From Candidatus Devosia phytovorans (GTDB lineage: Bacteria > Pseudomonadota > Alphaproteobacteria > Rhizobiales > Devosiaceae): DNA of 64,000 nt. Location of the stretch: assembly GCA_029202405.1 (NCBI GenBank), contig CP119312.1, positions 3,787,001 to 3,851,000 of the forward strand, written 5' to 3'. Made by a program: the position numbers and the translations under genes. Under the pieces are notes generated by a model. It was not told the origin of the DNA. It did no database searches and saw nothing but the letters and a program-made list of their open reading frames with translations. Shown here piece by piece: positions 40,353 through 47,785 of the stretch (position 1 is the stretch's first letter; each line of letters starts with the position of its first letter).

Positions 40353-40361
40353 TTTTCCACA
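40353..40361 (+). promoter_or_regulatory. DnaA box (TTTTCCACA)
   Basis: Exact match to TTWTNCACA, just upstream of the maf ATG. With the sites at 40365 and 40425 (one mismatch each) it forms a cluster on the maf side. Confidence 0.65.
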
Positions 40362-40437
40362 CTGTCATCCACAGCTCAAGCCAGATCTGTGACAATGACT
40401 CATGACTTTTGGTCTGGGCCGGATTTGTCCACATTGG

Positions 40438-40452
40438 TTACCAAAACATTAA
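40438..40452. promoter_or_regulatory. Degenerate CtrA site (TTAC-N7-TTAA)
   Basis: TTAC-CAAAACA-TTAA, one mismatch from the CtrA box. Confidence 0.4.
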
Positions 40453-40537
40453 CAGCTCGACTCCGGTGGGCAGGAGACGGGGGCTTGGGATAGCTCTGGG
40501 GATAACCTCGCTCGGTCAAAGAACCTCTGCCAAGCGA

Positions 40538-40546
40538 TTTTGCACA
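40538..40546 (+). promoter_or_regulatory. DnaA box (TTTTGCACA)
   Basis: Exact match to TTWTNCACA in the centre of the gap, a few bases before the GANTC cluster. Confidence 0.6.
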
Positions 40547-40581
40547 GCCGGATTCGAATCGTTGACTCCGGAGTCGCCTCG

Positions 40582-40596
40582 TTAAGCTTTCGTTAA
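40582..40596. promoter_or_regulatory. CtrA box (TTAA-GCTTTCG-TTAA)
   Basis: Perfect TTAA-N7-TTAA. CtrA bound at such boxes represses initiation in Caulobacter. Confidence 0.65.
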
Positions 40597-40602
40597 GAAG
40601 TG

Positions 40603-40617
40603 TAAACCATCCGTTAA
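40603..40617. promoter_or_regulatory. Degenerate CtrA site (TAAA-N7-TTAA)
   Basis: TAAA-CCATCCG-TTAAC, one mismatch in the left half-site. Confidence 0.4.
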
Positions 40618-40639
40618 CCAAGAGGCGCCGAGTCTAGAA

Positions 40640-40654
40640 TTAACACCGGGTTAA
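40640..40654. promoter_or_regulatory. CtrA box (TTAA-CACCGGG-TTAA)
   Basis: Perfect TTAA-N7-TTAA, followed by CC, a second exact box 58 nt from the first. Confidence 0.65.
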
Positions 40655-40785
40655 CCATTCGTGCTGCGCGCTTGTGCCGCCACGAGGGCGATTGTGGACG
40701 GCGATGAATTGGCTCAAAACACCGCCATGATAATACAGATACGAAGTAAGAAAGACTCTTTAGGGGTTTTGAAGGGAAGGGGTGA

Positions 40786-41811
40786 ATGACCCATAAGCCT
40801 TTGCTGGCAACCGTCAGAGGCGAGAAGCAATCTCGCCCCGCGCTCTGGATCATGCGGCAGGCCGGTCGCTATCTGCCCGAATATCGTGCCGTCCGGGCCG
40901 AGACCAAGAATTTCCTCGAGCTCTGCTATTCGCCTGATCTCGCGACGGAAGTAACGCTTCAGCCGCTGCGTCGGTTCGATCTCGATGCGGCAATCCTCTT
41001 TTCCGATATTCTCGTCGTGCCCGATGCCTTGGGACAGTCAGTGCGCTTTGAAGCCGGTGAAGGACCAGTCCTCGAGCCGGTGAGCGTGGAAAGCATCGCA
41101 GGGCTTGGGAAGGATAAGGATCCGCTGAACCATCTTGCGCCCGTCCTTGAGACGGTGCGTCGGTTGAGGGCGGCCCTTGCCCCTGAGAAGACGCTGATCG
41201 GCTTCTGTGGCTCTCCCTGGACCGTGGCGACCTATATGATCGGCGGTCGTGGCTCGCCCGATCAGGCCGCTGCGCGTTTGTTTGCCCTGCGGCACCCGGA
41301 AGCCTTTGCGGCGCTGATCGATGTCCTCGTCGACACCAGCATCAATTACCTCGTCGCGCAGCTGCAGGCCGGCGCCGATGTGGTGCAGCTTTTCGAAAGC
41401 TGGGCGCTCAATCTCGATGATGCGAATTTCCTGACCTGTGTCATCGAGCCCAACCGGCGGATCGTCGAAGGTGTGCGGGTACGGGTGCCCAATGCGCCCA
41501 TCATCGGTTTTCCGCGTGGCGCGGCTGGCAATCTTGCCCGCTATGCCGCCCAGACCGGGGTCAATGCTCTGGGGCTGGACTATGCGACGCCGCTCGATTT
41601 TGCCGCGAAACACCTGCCGAAGGATCTGCCGGTCCAGGGTAATCTCGATCCGTTGCGTCTCGTTGCCGGCGGCGCCCAGCTCGATGAACGCGTCGATGCG
41701 ATCGTGCAAGCCTTTGCCGACCGGCCGCATATTTTCAATCTCGGCCACGGCATCGTGCCGGAAACGCCGATCGCCCATGTCGAGCAGCTCGTCCGAAGGG
41801 TCAAGGGCTAG
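40786..41811 (+). CDS. hemE: Uroporphyrinogen decarboxylase
   Basis: Decarboxylates uroporphyrinogen III to coproporphyrinogen III, 341 aa. It begins MTHKPLLATVRGEKQSRPALWIMRQAGRYLPEYR, the conserved Arg-rich substrate motif, and contains GFCGSPWTVATYMIGGRGS and NLGHGIVPETPIAHVEQLV. AAGGGG lies upstream of the ATG. The origin is directly upstream, so CtrA and methylation in that region may also affect hemE expression. hemJ follows 34 nt later. Confidence 0.98.
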   Translation: MTHKPLLATVRGEKQSRPALWIMRQAGRYLPEYRAVRAETKNFLELCYSPDLATEVTLQPLRRFDLDAAILFSDILVVPDALGQSVRFEAGEGPVLEPVSVESIAGLGKDKDPLNHLAPVLETVRRLRAALAPEKTLIGFCGSPWTVATYMIGGRGSPDQAAARLFALRHPEAFAALIDVLVDTSINYLVAQLQAGADVVQLFESWALNLDDANFLTCVIEPNRRIVEGVRVRVPNAPIIGFPRGAAGNLARYAAQTGVNALGLDYATPLDFAAKHLPKDLPVQGNLDPLRLVAGGAQLDERVDAIVQAFADRPHIFNLGHGIVPETPIAHVEQLVRRVKG

Positions 41812-41845
41812 TCAAGATTTTCAGCTGTTGAGGAGTTGAACAATT

Positions 41846-42268
41846 ATGGAATGGGTCAAAGCCCTGCATGTGATCTCGGTCATCGCCTGGATGGCCGGCA
41901 TGCTCTATCTGCCGCGTCTGTTCGTCTATCACGCGGTTGCTGAGGTCGGTTCGGACAAGTCCGAGACCTTCAAGGTCATGGAACGCCGCCTGCTGCGCGG
42001 CATTATCAATCCGGCCATGATTGCCACCTGGGTCTTCGGGCTCTGGATGATTTTTGGCGGCTGGGTGAGCATGTCGGACGGCTGGTTGCATGCCAAGCTC
42101 TTCCTTGTGCTGCTGCTGAGCGGCGTGCATGGCGTGTTGGCGAAATATGTTCGGCTCTTCGCCCAGGACAAGAATACCAAGCCGCAGAAATTCTTCCGTA
42201 TCCTCAACGAGGTGCCGACCGTGTTGATGATCGGCATTGTCATTTTGGTCGTCGTAAAGCCGTTCTGA
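41846..42268 (+). CDS. hemJ: Protoporphyrinogen IX oxidase HemJ
   Basis: Oxygen-independent protoporphyrinogen oxidase of the membrane, 140 aa with four membrane helices. Sequence MEWVKALHVISVIAWMAGMLYLPRLFVYH holds the conserved His and Trp near the start, with WLHAKLFLVLLLSGVHGVLAKYVRLF and its His-Lys positions further on. It sits in a haem operon with hemE. Confidence 0.95.
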   Translation: MEWVKALHVISVIAWMAGMLYLPRLFVYHAVAEVGSDKSETFKVMERRLLRGIINPAMIATWVFGLWMIFGGWVSMSDGWLHAKLFLVLLLSGVHGVLAKYVRLFAQDKNTKPQKFFRILNEVPTVLMIGIVILVVVKPF

Positions 42269-42279
42269 GATTATCAAGA

Positions 42280-42304
42280 GCCATGTGAGCGGGACTCACA
42301 TGGC
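42280..42304 (+). terminator. Perfect hairpin after hemJ
   Basis: GCCATGTGAG / CTCACATGGC with loop CGGGA; a 10-bp perfect stem directly after the hemJ stop. There is no U-tract, so it may act as an RNA stability element or attenuator rather than a classic terminator. Confidence 0.45.
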
Positions 42305-42331
42305 CCTCGTGCCTCGCAAAAATGCGTCGAA

Positions 42332-42345
42332 GTTTCACGTGAATC
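42332..42345 (+). other. Dispersed parS-like site (GTTTCACGTGAATC)
   Basis: Exact 14-mer in the hemJ-rho gap, after the hairpin. Between here and the rho ATG (42549) the leader also has an in-frame GTG (42480), and its remaining sequence shows no other clear element. Confidence 0.55.
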
Positions 42346-42548
42346 CGAATGGCCGCGTCGCTGCCGATCTGCGATTTTGCGTCGCGGCTTGCATCCAAGC
42401 CTTGAATCCTGCGCCAGATCGCGTTACATGGCAGTGAAAGCATCCCAAATCATAGCTGACCCGCCCGGGTCGCTGCGCGGTGCCTACCCCTCCCAAATAC
42501 TATCGCCTCAAAGACGATTTTCAGTTTCCCAATAGGGTCTCCCGCTAC

Positions 42549-43814
42549 ATGCAGAATATGAAGCTCAGCGAGCTCAAGGCCAAATCCCCGGCCGAACTCC
42601 TGGTGTTCGCTGAAGAACACGAGGTCGAGAACGCCTCGACCATGCGCAAACAGGAATTGATGTTTGCCATCCTCAAGGAGCTCGCCGCCCAGGAAGTCGA
42701 CATCACCGGCGAAGGCGTCGTTGAAGTCCTTCCCGACGGTTTCGGTTTCCTGCGTTCCCCCGACGCAAACTATCTCCCCGGTCCTGACGATATCTATGTC
42801 AGCCCATCCCAGATTCGCCGCTTCGGTCTTCGGACCGGCGATACGGTCGAAGGCCAGATCCGGTCTCCCAAGGATGGCGAGCGCTATTTCGCGCTGCTCA
42901 AGGTCAACACCATCAATTTCGAAGATCCCGAGGCAGTCCGCCACAAGGTCAACTTCGATAACCTGACCCCGCTTTACCCCGAAGAACGGCTCCGCATGGA
43001 GCTGCCCGATCCGACCATCAAGGATCGCTCGGCCCGTCTGCTCGATCTGGTCGCGCCGCTCGGCAAGGGCCAGCGCGCGCTGATCGTTGCGCCGCCGCGT
43101 ACCGGTAAGACCGTATTGTTGCAAAATATTGCACAGTCGATCGCCACCAATCACCCCGAATGCTATCTCATCGTGCTGCTGATCGACGAGCGCCCGGAAG
43201 AAGTGACCGACATGCAGCGCTCGGTGCGCGGCGAAGTCATTTCCTCGACCTTTGACGAGCCGGCGTCGCGCCACGTCCAGGTTGCCGAAATGGTTATCGA
43301 AAAGGCCAAGCGTCTCGTCGAGCATAAGCGCGACGTGGTCATCCTGCTCGATTCCATCACCCGCCTCGGCCGCGCCTATAACACTGTTGTTCCAAGCTCC
43401 GGCAAGGTTCTGACCGGCGGTGTGGACGCCAACGCCCTGCAGCGCCCCAAGCGCTTCTTCGGCGCCGCCCGCAATATCGAGGATGGCGGTTCGCTGACCA
43501 TCATTTCCACGGCGCTGATTGATACCGGCTCGCGCATGGATGAAGTGATCTTTGAAGAGTTCAAGGGCACCGGCAACTCGGAAATCATTCTCGACCGCAA
43601 GGTCGCAGACAAGCGCATCTTCCCGGCGCTGGACATCACCAAGTCCGGTACCCGCAAGGAAGAGCTGCTGGTCGAAGGCGACATTCTCAAGAAGATGTAT
43701 GTCCTGCGTCGCATTCTCAACCCGATGGGCACGATCGACGCGATGGAATTCCTGGTCGACAAGGTCCGCCAGACCAAGACCAATTCGGATTTCTTCGACT
43801 CGATGAACACCTGA
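42549..43814 (+). CDS. rho: Transcription termination factor Rho
   Basis: Hexameric RNA-dependent ATPase for factor-dependent termination, 421 aa. Start MQNMKLSELKAKSPAELLVFAEEHEVENASTMRKQELMFAIL is the usual alphaproteobacterial form. Walker A is ALIVAPPRTGKTVLLQNIAQSI; VILLDSITRLGRAYNTVVPSSGKVLTGGVD and SLTIISTALIDTGSRMDEVIFEEFKGTGN follow. An in-frame GTG at 42480 would add 23 residues; ATG 42549 was preferred by length. The leader of some 280 nt may carry autoregulation, as is common for rho. Confidence 0.98.
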   Translation: MQNMKLSELKAKSPAELLVFAEEHEVENASTMRKQELMFAILKELAAQEVDITGEGVVEVLPDGFGFLRSPDANYLPGPDDIYVSPSQIRRFGLRTGDTVEGQIRSPKDGERYFALLKVNTINFEDPEAVRHKVNFDNLTPLYPEERLRMELPDPTIKDRSARLLDLVAPLGKGQRALIVAPPRTGKTVLLQNIAQSIATNHPECYLIVLLIDERPEEVTDMQRSVRGEVISSTFDEPASRHVQVAEMVIEKAKRLVEHKRDVVILLDSITRLGRAYNTVVPSSGKVLTGGVDANALQRPKRFFGAARNIEDGGSLTIISTALIDTGSRMDEVIFEEFKGTGNSEIILDRKVADKRIFPALDITKSGTRKEELLVEGDILKKMYVLRRILNPMGTIDAMEFLVDKVRQTKTNSDFFDSMNT

Positions 43815-43836
43815 CACACGTCGTGTGATGCTATTG

Positions 43837-43874
43837 AAGAGCGGCATGCTGAAAGGCATGTCGCTCTTTGTTTT
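43837..43874 (+). terminator. Rho-independent terminator after rho
   Basis: AAGAGCGGCATGC / GCATGTCGCTCTT with a 6-nt loop; one G.U pair in a 13-bp arm, then TGTTTTT. It lies 22 nt after the rho stop and before mnmE. Confidence 0.85.
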
Positions 43875-43889
43875 TGCGGAATGACCTGA

Positions 43890-45170
43890 ATGACTGACAC
43901 GATCGTTGCCCTGTCCTCTGGTGCACTGCCATCCGGCGTGGCCGTCATTCGTCTGTCCGGTCCAATGACCTCACAATTGCTGCGCCACGTCAGCGGTAAT
44001 CTGCCAGACCCGCGTAAGCTGACCCTTCGGCCTATTGGCCAGGACAGTCTGCTGGACCGCGGCCTCGTCGCGTGGTTTCCAGCTCCACACAGCTTCACCG
44101 GAGAAGACTGCGCCGAACTTCAGGTCCATGGCTCCCCGGCCGGCGTCCGCGCTATCCTCAACCTCCTTGTTTCAAACGGCGCGCGCCTGGCCGAGGCCGG
44201 TGAATTCACCCGCCGTGCTTTCGAGAATGGCAAGCTGGACCTGGTTGAGATCGAGGGGCTTGGCGACCTGCTGGAAGCCGAAACCGAAAACCAGCGCCGC
44301 CAGGCGCTCGCCCGCTTCGAGGGTGGTCTTACCCAACGCATCGATGTCTGGCGCGACGCTTTGCTCGATCTGCGTGCGGAGATCGAAGCGCGCCTCGATT
44401 TTTCCGATGAAGGCGACGTGGACGAAGCGCTGCCGGCGCAATTTGGTGCCGATATCGAGACTTTGCGCGCCGACATGGCGATTGCGCTGAACTCCTTCGA
44501 GCACGGCCGCATCATTCGCGAAGGGATACGCGTAGCCCTTGCCGGCGCGCCAAATGCTGGCAAGTCCAGCCTGCTGAACGCCTTGGCCAGATCCGATATC
44601 GCTATTGTTACCGACGAGGCTGGTACCACCCGTGACGTCCGTGAGGTGCCGCTCGATATTGGAGGCCAGCTCTACATCCTTCTCGACCTTGCCGGGCTGC
44701 GCGATACCGAAAGCAAGGCGGAGGCCGAAGGCGTCCGCCGGGCCAAGCTGGCTATTGAGCAGGCCGACATCGTGCTTTGGCTGGTGGCGCCCAATGTCCC
44801 CGACGATATGACACCCCCTAACGGCGCTGTCATCGTTGGCACCAAGAATGACATGGATGGCGATGTCGACGCCGAAATCAGGATTTCGGTCAAGACAGGG
44901 CAGGGGCTCGATCAACTTCTGGAGGTGATCCAGGCCTTTGGCGACGAGCTCACCAAGGGTGAACCTAGCCTCCTCAGCCGTGAGCGTGACCGCATCGCGC
45001 TTATTGATGCGCTCGAGGCACTTGACCGTTCAGCCCGCCAACTCGCCATGCCGGAACTGGCTGCCGAGAGTCTCCGTATCGCCTCGCAGTCATTGGAACG
45101 CCTGGTCGGGCGCCTCGACTCGGAGCGCGTATTGGATCGGCTGTTCGCCAGCTTCTGCATCGGCAAATGA
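43890..45170 (+). CDS. mnmE: tRNA modification GTPase MnmE
   Basis: With MnmG it installs carboxymethylaminomethyl groups at the wobble U of certain tRNAs; 426 aa. The N-terminal tetrahydrofolate-binding domain starts MTDTIVALSSGALPSGVAVIRLSGP. The G domain carries RVALAGAPNAGKSSLLNALARSDIAIVTDEAGTTRDV, and the C-terminus ends CIGK, the catalytic Cys motif. It stands at the start of the mnmE-mnmG-rsmG-parA-parB run, a standard alphaproteobacterial origin-near cluster. The stop is directly followed by a parS-like site. Confidence 0.97.
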   Translation: MTDTIVALSSGALPSGVAVIRLSGPMTSQLLRHVSGNLPDPRKLTLRPIGQDSLLDRGLVAWFPAPHSFTGEDCAELQVHGSPAGVRAILNLLVSNGARLAEAGEFTRRAFENGKLDLVEIEGLGDLLEAETENQRRQALARFEGGLTQRIDVWRDALLDLRAEIEARLDFSDEGDVDEALPAQFGADIETLRADMAIALNSFEHGRIIREGIRVALAGAPNAGKSSLLNALARSDIAIVTDEAGTTRDVREVPLDIGGQLYILLDLAGLRDTESKAEAEGVRRAKLAIEQADIVLWLVAPNVPDDMTPPNGAVIVGTKNDMDGDVDAEIRISVKTGQGLDQLLEVIQAFGDELTKGEPSLLSRERDRIALIDALEALDRSARQLAMPELAAESLRIASQSLERLVGRLDSERVLDRLFASFCIGK

Positions 45171-45182
45171 TTCACGTGAAAC
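45169..45182 (-). other. parS-like site after mnmE (GATTCACGTGAAAC)
   Basis: Reverse complement of the dispersed 14-mer, overlapping the last base of the mnmE stop. The GATTC edge is a GANTC site. One of four sites in the mnmE-rsmG interval. Confidence 0.75.
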
Positions 45183-45205
45183 GCTTCGCCAAAAGAGCAT
45201 GAATT

Positions 45206-45219
45206 GATTCACGTGAAAC
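45206..45219 (-). other. parS-like site upstream of mnmG (GATTCACGTGAAAC)
   Basis: Same orientation as the site 37 nt earlier, 35 nt before the mnmG ATG. Together they form a spaced pair in the mnmE-mnmG gap. Confidence 0.75.
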
Positions 45220-45253
45220 ATTGGCCTATTGAGCCGGTCTGGAGAAATTCGCC

Positions 45254-47116
45254 ATGACTGATTATGCCGTCATCATCGTCGGGGGTGGACACGCGGGCTC
45301 GGAAGCCGCCGCGGCTTCGGCACGCCTCGGCGTTCCCACGGCTCTGATCACGCATCGCTTCGCCACCATTGGCGAGATGAGCTGCAATCCCGCGATCGGT
45401 GGTTTGGGCAAGGGCCACCTCGTCCGCGAGATCGATGCGCTTGATGGCCTCATGGGCCGCGTCGCCGATCAGGCGGGCATCCAGTTCCGGGTCCTCAACC
45501 GCCGCAAGGGTCCGGCTGTGCGCGGACCCCGCGCGCAAGCCGACCGCAAGCTCTATCGCGAAGCCATGCAGGCGGCCATTCTGGCGCAGCCCAATCTCAC
45601 CGTCATCGAAGGGGAAGTCGATGATGTCGAGGTGACAGACGGCGTGGTCTCTGGCGTCGTTTTGCTCGATGGCCGGCGCATCGGTACCAAGGCTGTGGTT
45701 CTAACCACCGGCACCTTCCTGCGTGGTCTGATCCATCGCGGCGAAGAAACCGTGCCGGCGGGTCGTGTCGGCGAAAAGCCCGTGCTGGGTCTCTCCACCC
45801 GCCTGGAAAATCTCGGTCTTCAGCTGGGCCGCCTCAAGACCGGCACACCGGCCCGCCTCGACGCGACCAGCATCGATTACTCGGTGCTCGAGGCGCAGCC
45901 GGGCGATAACCCGCCCGAAGCCTTTTCGGCGTTGACGACTGCCATCACCACGCGCCAGGTGTCCTGCCATATCACCCGTACGACGGCCGAAACGCACAGG
46001 ATCATTTCGGACAACCTCCACCGTTCGGCCATGTATTCCGGCCGTATCCAGAGCCGCGGCCCCCGCTATTGCCCATCTATAGAAGACAAGGTGGTTCGCT
46101 TCGCAGATCGGGATAGTCATCAGATTTTCTTGGAGCCCGAAGGACTGGATGACCAGACGGTCTATCCCAATGGACTCTCGACCTCGCTGCCTGCCGATGT
46201 GCAGGAAACCTTTTTGCGCTCCATGCCGGGGTTGGAGAATGTAAAGATTATCCGGCCGGGCTATGCCATCGAATATGACTATGTCGATCCGCGCGAACTG
46301 CGGGCCACGCTGGAGGTCAAGCGGCAGCCGGGTCTTTATCTGGCCGGTCAGATCAACGGTACGACTGGTTATGAGGAGGCTGGCGCCCAAGGTCTGCTCG
46401 CTGGCGCCAATGCCGCCTTGGCCGCCTCGGGCCAGGAGCCGATGACCCTTTCGCGCACCGAGAGCTATCTTGGGGTGATGGTTGACGATCTGGTAACGCG
46501 CGGCGTGTCCGAGCCCTATCGCATGTTCACCTCCCGCGCCGAGTTCCGCCTGCATCTGCGCGCCGACAATGCCGATCAGCGGCTGACGCCGCTCGGGATG
46601 GATAAGGGGCTGGTTGGCGAAGCGCGCCGTGATCTGTTCAGCCGCAAGGCCGAGGCTTTGGCGTCTGGCCGCGTGCTGCTTTCCAGTCTCACCACGTCCC
46701 CCAGTGCCGCCCGTAAGGTCGGTATTGCTGTCAACGAAGACGGCAAGGCCCGCTCCGCCTTCGATCTTCTGTCCTATCCAGACGTGAATCCCGCCGATGT
46801 CAGCCGTTTGTGGCCCGAAATCGCTGAGATACCGCAGCCTGTGCTCGAACAGCTCGTGGTCGATGCGCAATATGCCGTCTATCTCGATCGCCAGCGCAAT
46901 GACATCGAGGCCGTGCGCCGCGATGAGCAGAAGCCCATTCCGGATGATCTCGACTACGCCGCCATCCCCGGTCTCTCCATGGAGCTGCGGCACAAGTTGG
47001 TCCAGTTTCGGCCACAGACCATTGCCCAAGCACAGGCCATGGATGGCATGACGCCGGCTGCGGTGACCTTGCTGCTGGCGGTCCTCCGGCGTGGAACCTT
47101 TCAGAAAGCCTCGTAA
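45254..47116 (+). CDS. mnmG: tRNA uridine-5-carboxymethylaminomethyl modification enzyme MnmG
   Basis: FAD-dependent partner of MnmE, 620 aa. It starts MTDYAVIIVGGGHAGSEAAAASARLG, the dinucleotide fold; PAIGGLGKGHLVREIDALDGLMG and GSEAAAASARLG are family motifs. The C-terminal part has ESYLGVMVDDLVTRGVSEPYRMFTSRAEFRLHLR. The stop overlaps the rsmG ATG by one nt (TAATG). Confidence 0.98.
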   Translation: MTDYAVIIVGGGHAGSEAAAASARLGVPTALITHRFATIGEMSCNPAIGGLGKGHLVREIDALDGLMGRVADQAGIQFRVLNRRKGPAVRGPRAQADRKLYREAMQAAILAQPNLTVIEGEVDDVEVTDGVVSGVVLLDGRRIGTKAVVLTTGTFLRGLIHRGEETVPAGRVGEKPVLGLSTRLENLGLQLGRLKTGTPARLDATSIDYSVLEAQPGDNPPEAFSALTTAITTRQVSCHITRTTAETHRIISDNLHRSAMYSGRIQSRGPRYCPSIEDKVVRFADRDSHQIFLEPEGLDDQTVYPNGLSTSLPADVQETFLRSMPGLENVKIIRPGYAIEYDYVDPRELRATLEVKRQPGLYLAGQINGTTGYEEAGAQGLLAGANAALAASGQEPMTLSRTESYLGVMVDDLVTRGVSEPYRMFTSRAEFRLHLRADNADQRLTPLGMDKGLVGEARRDLFSRKAEALASGRVLLSSLTTSPSAARKVGIAVNEDGKARSAFDLLSYPDVNPADVSRLWPEIAEIPQPVLEQLVVDAQYAVYLDRQRNDIEAVRRDEQKPIPDDLDYAAIPGLSMELRHKLVQFRPQTIAQAQAMDGMTPAAVTLLLAVLRRGTFQKAS

Positions 47117-47763
47117 TGGCGGACTACTCGGCCATCGCGCCCTATCAGCAGTTTTTCAGCCGGCCACTTGATCAGGTTGGCGCAGATCTGGAATCCTATG
47201 CTCAACTGTTACGCAAGTGGCAGGCGGTGCAGAATCTTGTTTCACGTGAAACACTGGATGAAGTCTGGTCTCGCCACTTTGCCGATAGCCTCCAAGTTCT
47301 GCCGCTGCTCAAGCCGTCGGATTGCGTATTTCTCGACTTTGGCAGTGGTGGAGGCTTGCCCGCTCTCCCCCTGGCGATAGCGCTCAAGGGAACGCCACAT
47401 AACTTCACGCTGATTGAACCCAATGGCCGCAAGGTCAGCTTTCTGCGCACAGTAGCCCGTGAGCTCAAACTTCTGGTGACGGTAGAAGGTCGCCGCAGTG
47501 ACCAGATTGATTCACGTGAAACACTGCCGCCCGATGTCATCACCTCCCGCGCACTGGCCGCGCTCCCGCCATTGTGTAGCTGGATTGCGCCCTTCTGGGC
47601 GCCGCAAACTCGCGCCATTCTGCATAAAGGCCGGGAACATGTTGAAGAACTGGCGGAAAGCGCTACGCGTTGGGACTACGACGTGCTAATAACGCCTAGT
47701 GACACTGATCCTAGCGGTGTCCTGCTCACGCTCGAACATTTGCGTGGTAAATCAGTTAGTTAG
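47116..47763 (+). CDS. rsmG: 16S rRNA G527 N7-methyltransferase
   Basis: Methylates guanine 527 of 16S rRNA, 215 aa. Fold motif: CVFLDFGSGGGLPALPLAIAL, and SRHFADSLQVLPLL upstream. The gene carries two ParB-type sites inside the coding sequence: the perfect parS (47238-47253) and the one-mismatch copy (47508-47523). Both code for ordinary protein (residues Val-Ser-Arg-Glu and Asp-Ser-Arg-Glu), so they are constrained by both protein and DNA. Confidence 0.96.
   Translation: MADYSAIAPYQQFFSRPLDQVGADLESYAQLLRKWQAVQNLVSRETLDEVWSRHFADSLQVLPLLKPSDCVFLDFGSGGGLPALPLAIALKGTPHNFTLIEPNGRKVSFLRTVARELKLLVTVEGRRSDQIDSRETLPPDVITSRALAALPPLCSWIAPFWAPQTRAILHKGREHVEELAESATRWDYDVLITPSDTDPSGVLLTLEHLRGKSVS
47238..47253. 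other. Perfect parS (TGTTTCACGTGAAACA)
   Basis: A 16-bp perfect palindrome identical to the known chromosomal parS consensus, within rsmG and 0.5 kb from parA. This is the reference site that justifies calling the others parS-like. Confidence 0.9.
47508..47523 (-). other. parS copy in rsmG (TGATTCACGTGAAACA)
   Basis: One base differs from the perfect parS. It includes the 14-mer GATTCACGTGAAAC, the same as the sites upstream of mnmG. Confidence 0.8.
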
Positions 47764-47785
47764 CGGCGAACAAGCTGGAGGCCCG

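Larger units (their letters stand above)
40551..40634. promoter_or_regulatory. Cluster of five GANTC sites and CtrA boxes in oriC
   Basis: GATTC (40551), GAATC (40556), GACTC (40564), GAGTC (40571) and GAGTC (40630). About 0.3 would be expected here by chance. The tight pairs GATTCGAATC and GACTCCGGAGTC are each inverted. In Caulobacter-type bacteria CcrM methylates GANTC and hemimethylation reports replication fork passage. Confidence 0.65.
40344..40785. other. Chromosomal replication origin region (oriC)
   Basis: A 442-base gap between maf and hemE, the place where the alphaproteobacterial origin is found in Caulobacter and relatives. It holds DnaA-box-like sites: TTTTCCACA (40353), TCATCCACA (40365), TTGTCCACA (40425), TGGGGATAA (40497, reverse orientation) and TTTTGCACA (40538). 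It holds two exact CtrA boxes and two degenerate ones, and seven GANTC sites, five of them within 40551-40634. The last part before hemE is more AT-rich (40726-40770) and may be where the duplex unwinds. Gene orientation flips across it. Confidence 0.85.

Noticed and set aside
40549..40561. T-loop-like GGATTCGAATC in the origin
   Set aside because: No acceptor stem or D arm around it; it is explained better as a pair of GANTC sites.
46779..46791. Half parS-like site (GACGTGAATC) in mnmG
   Set aside because: Lacks the left half of the palindrome; expected by chance.
45701..47029. A 442-codon open frame opposite mnmG
   Set aside because: Antisense shadow of mnmG; no start context or known motif.
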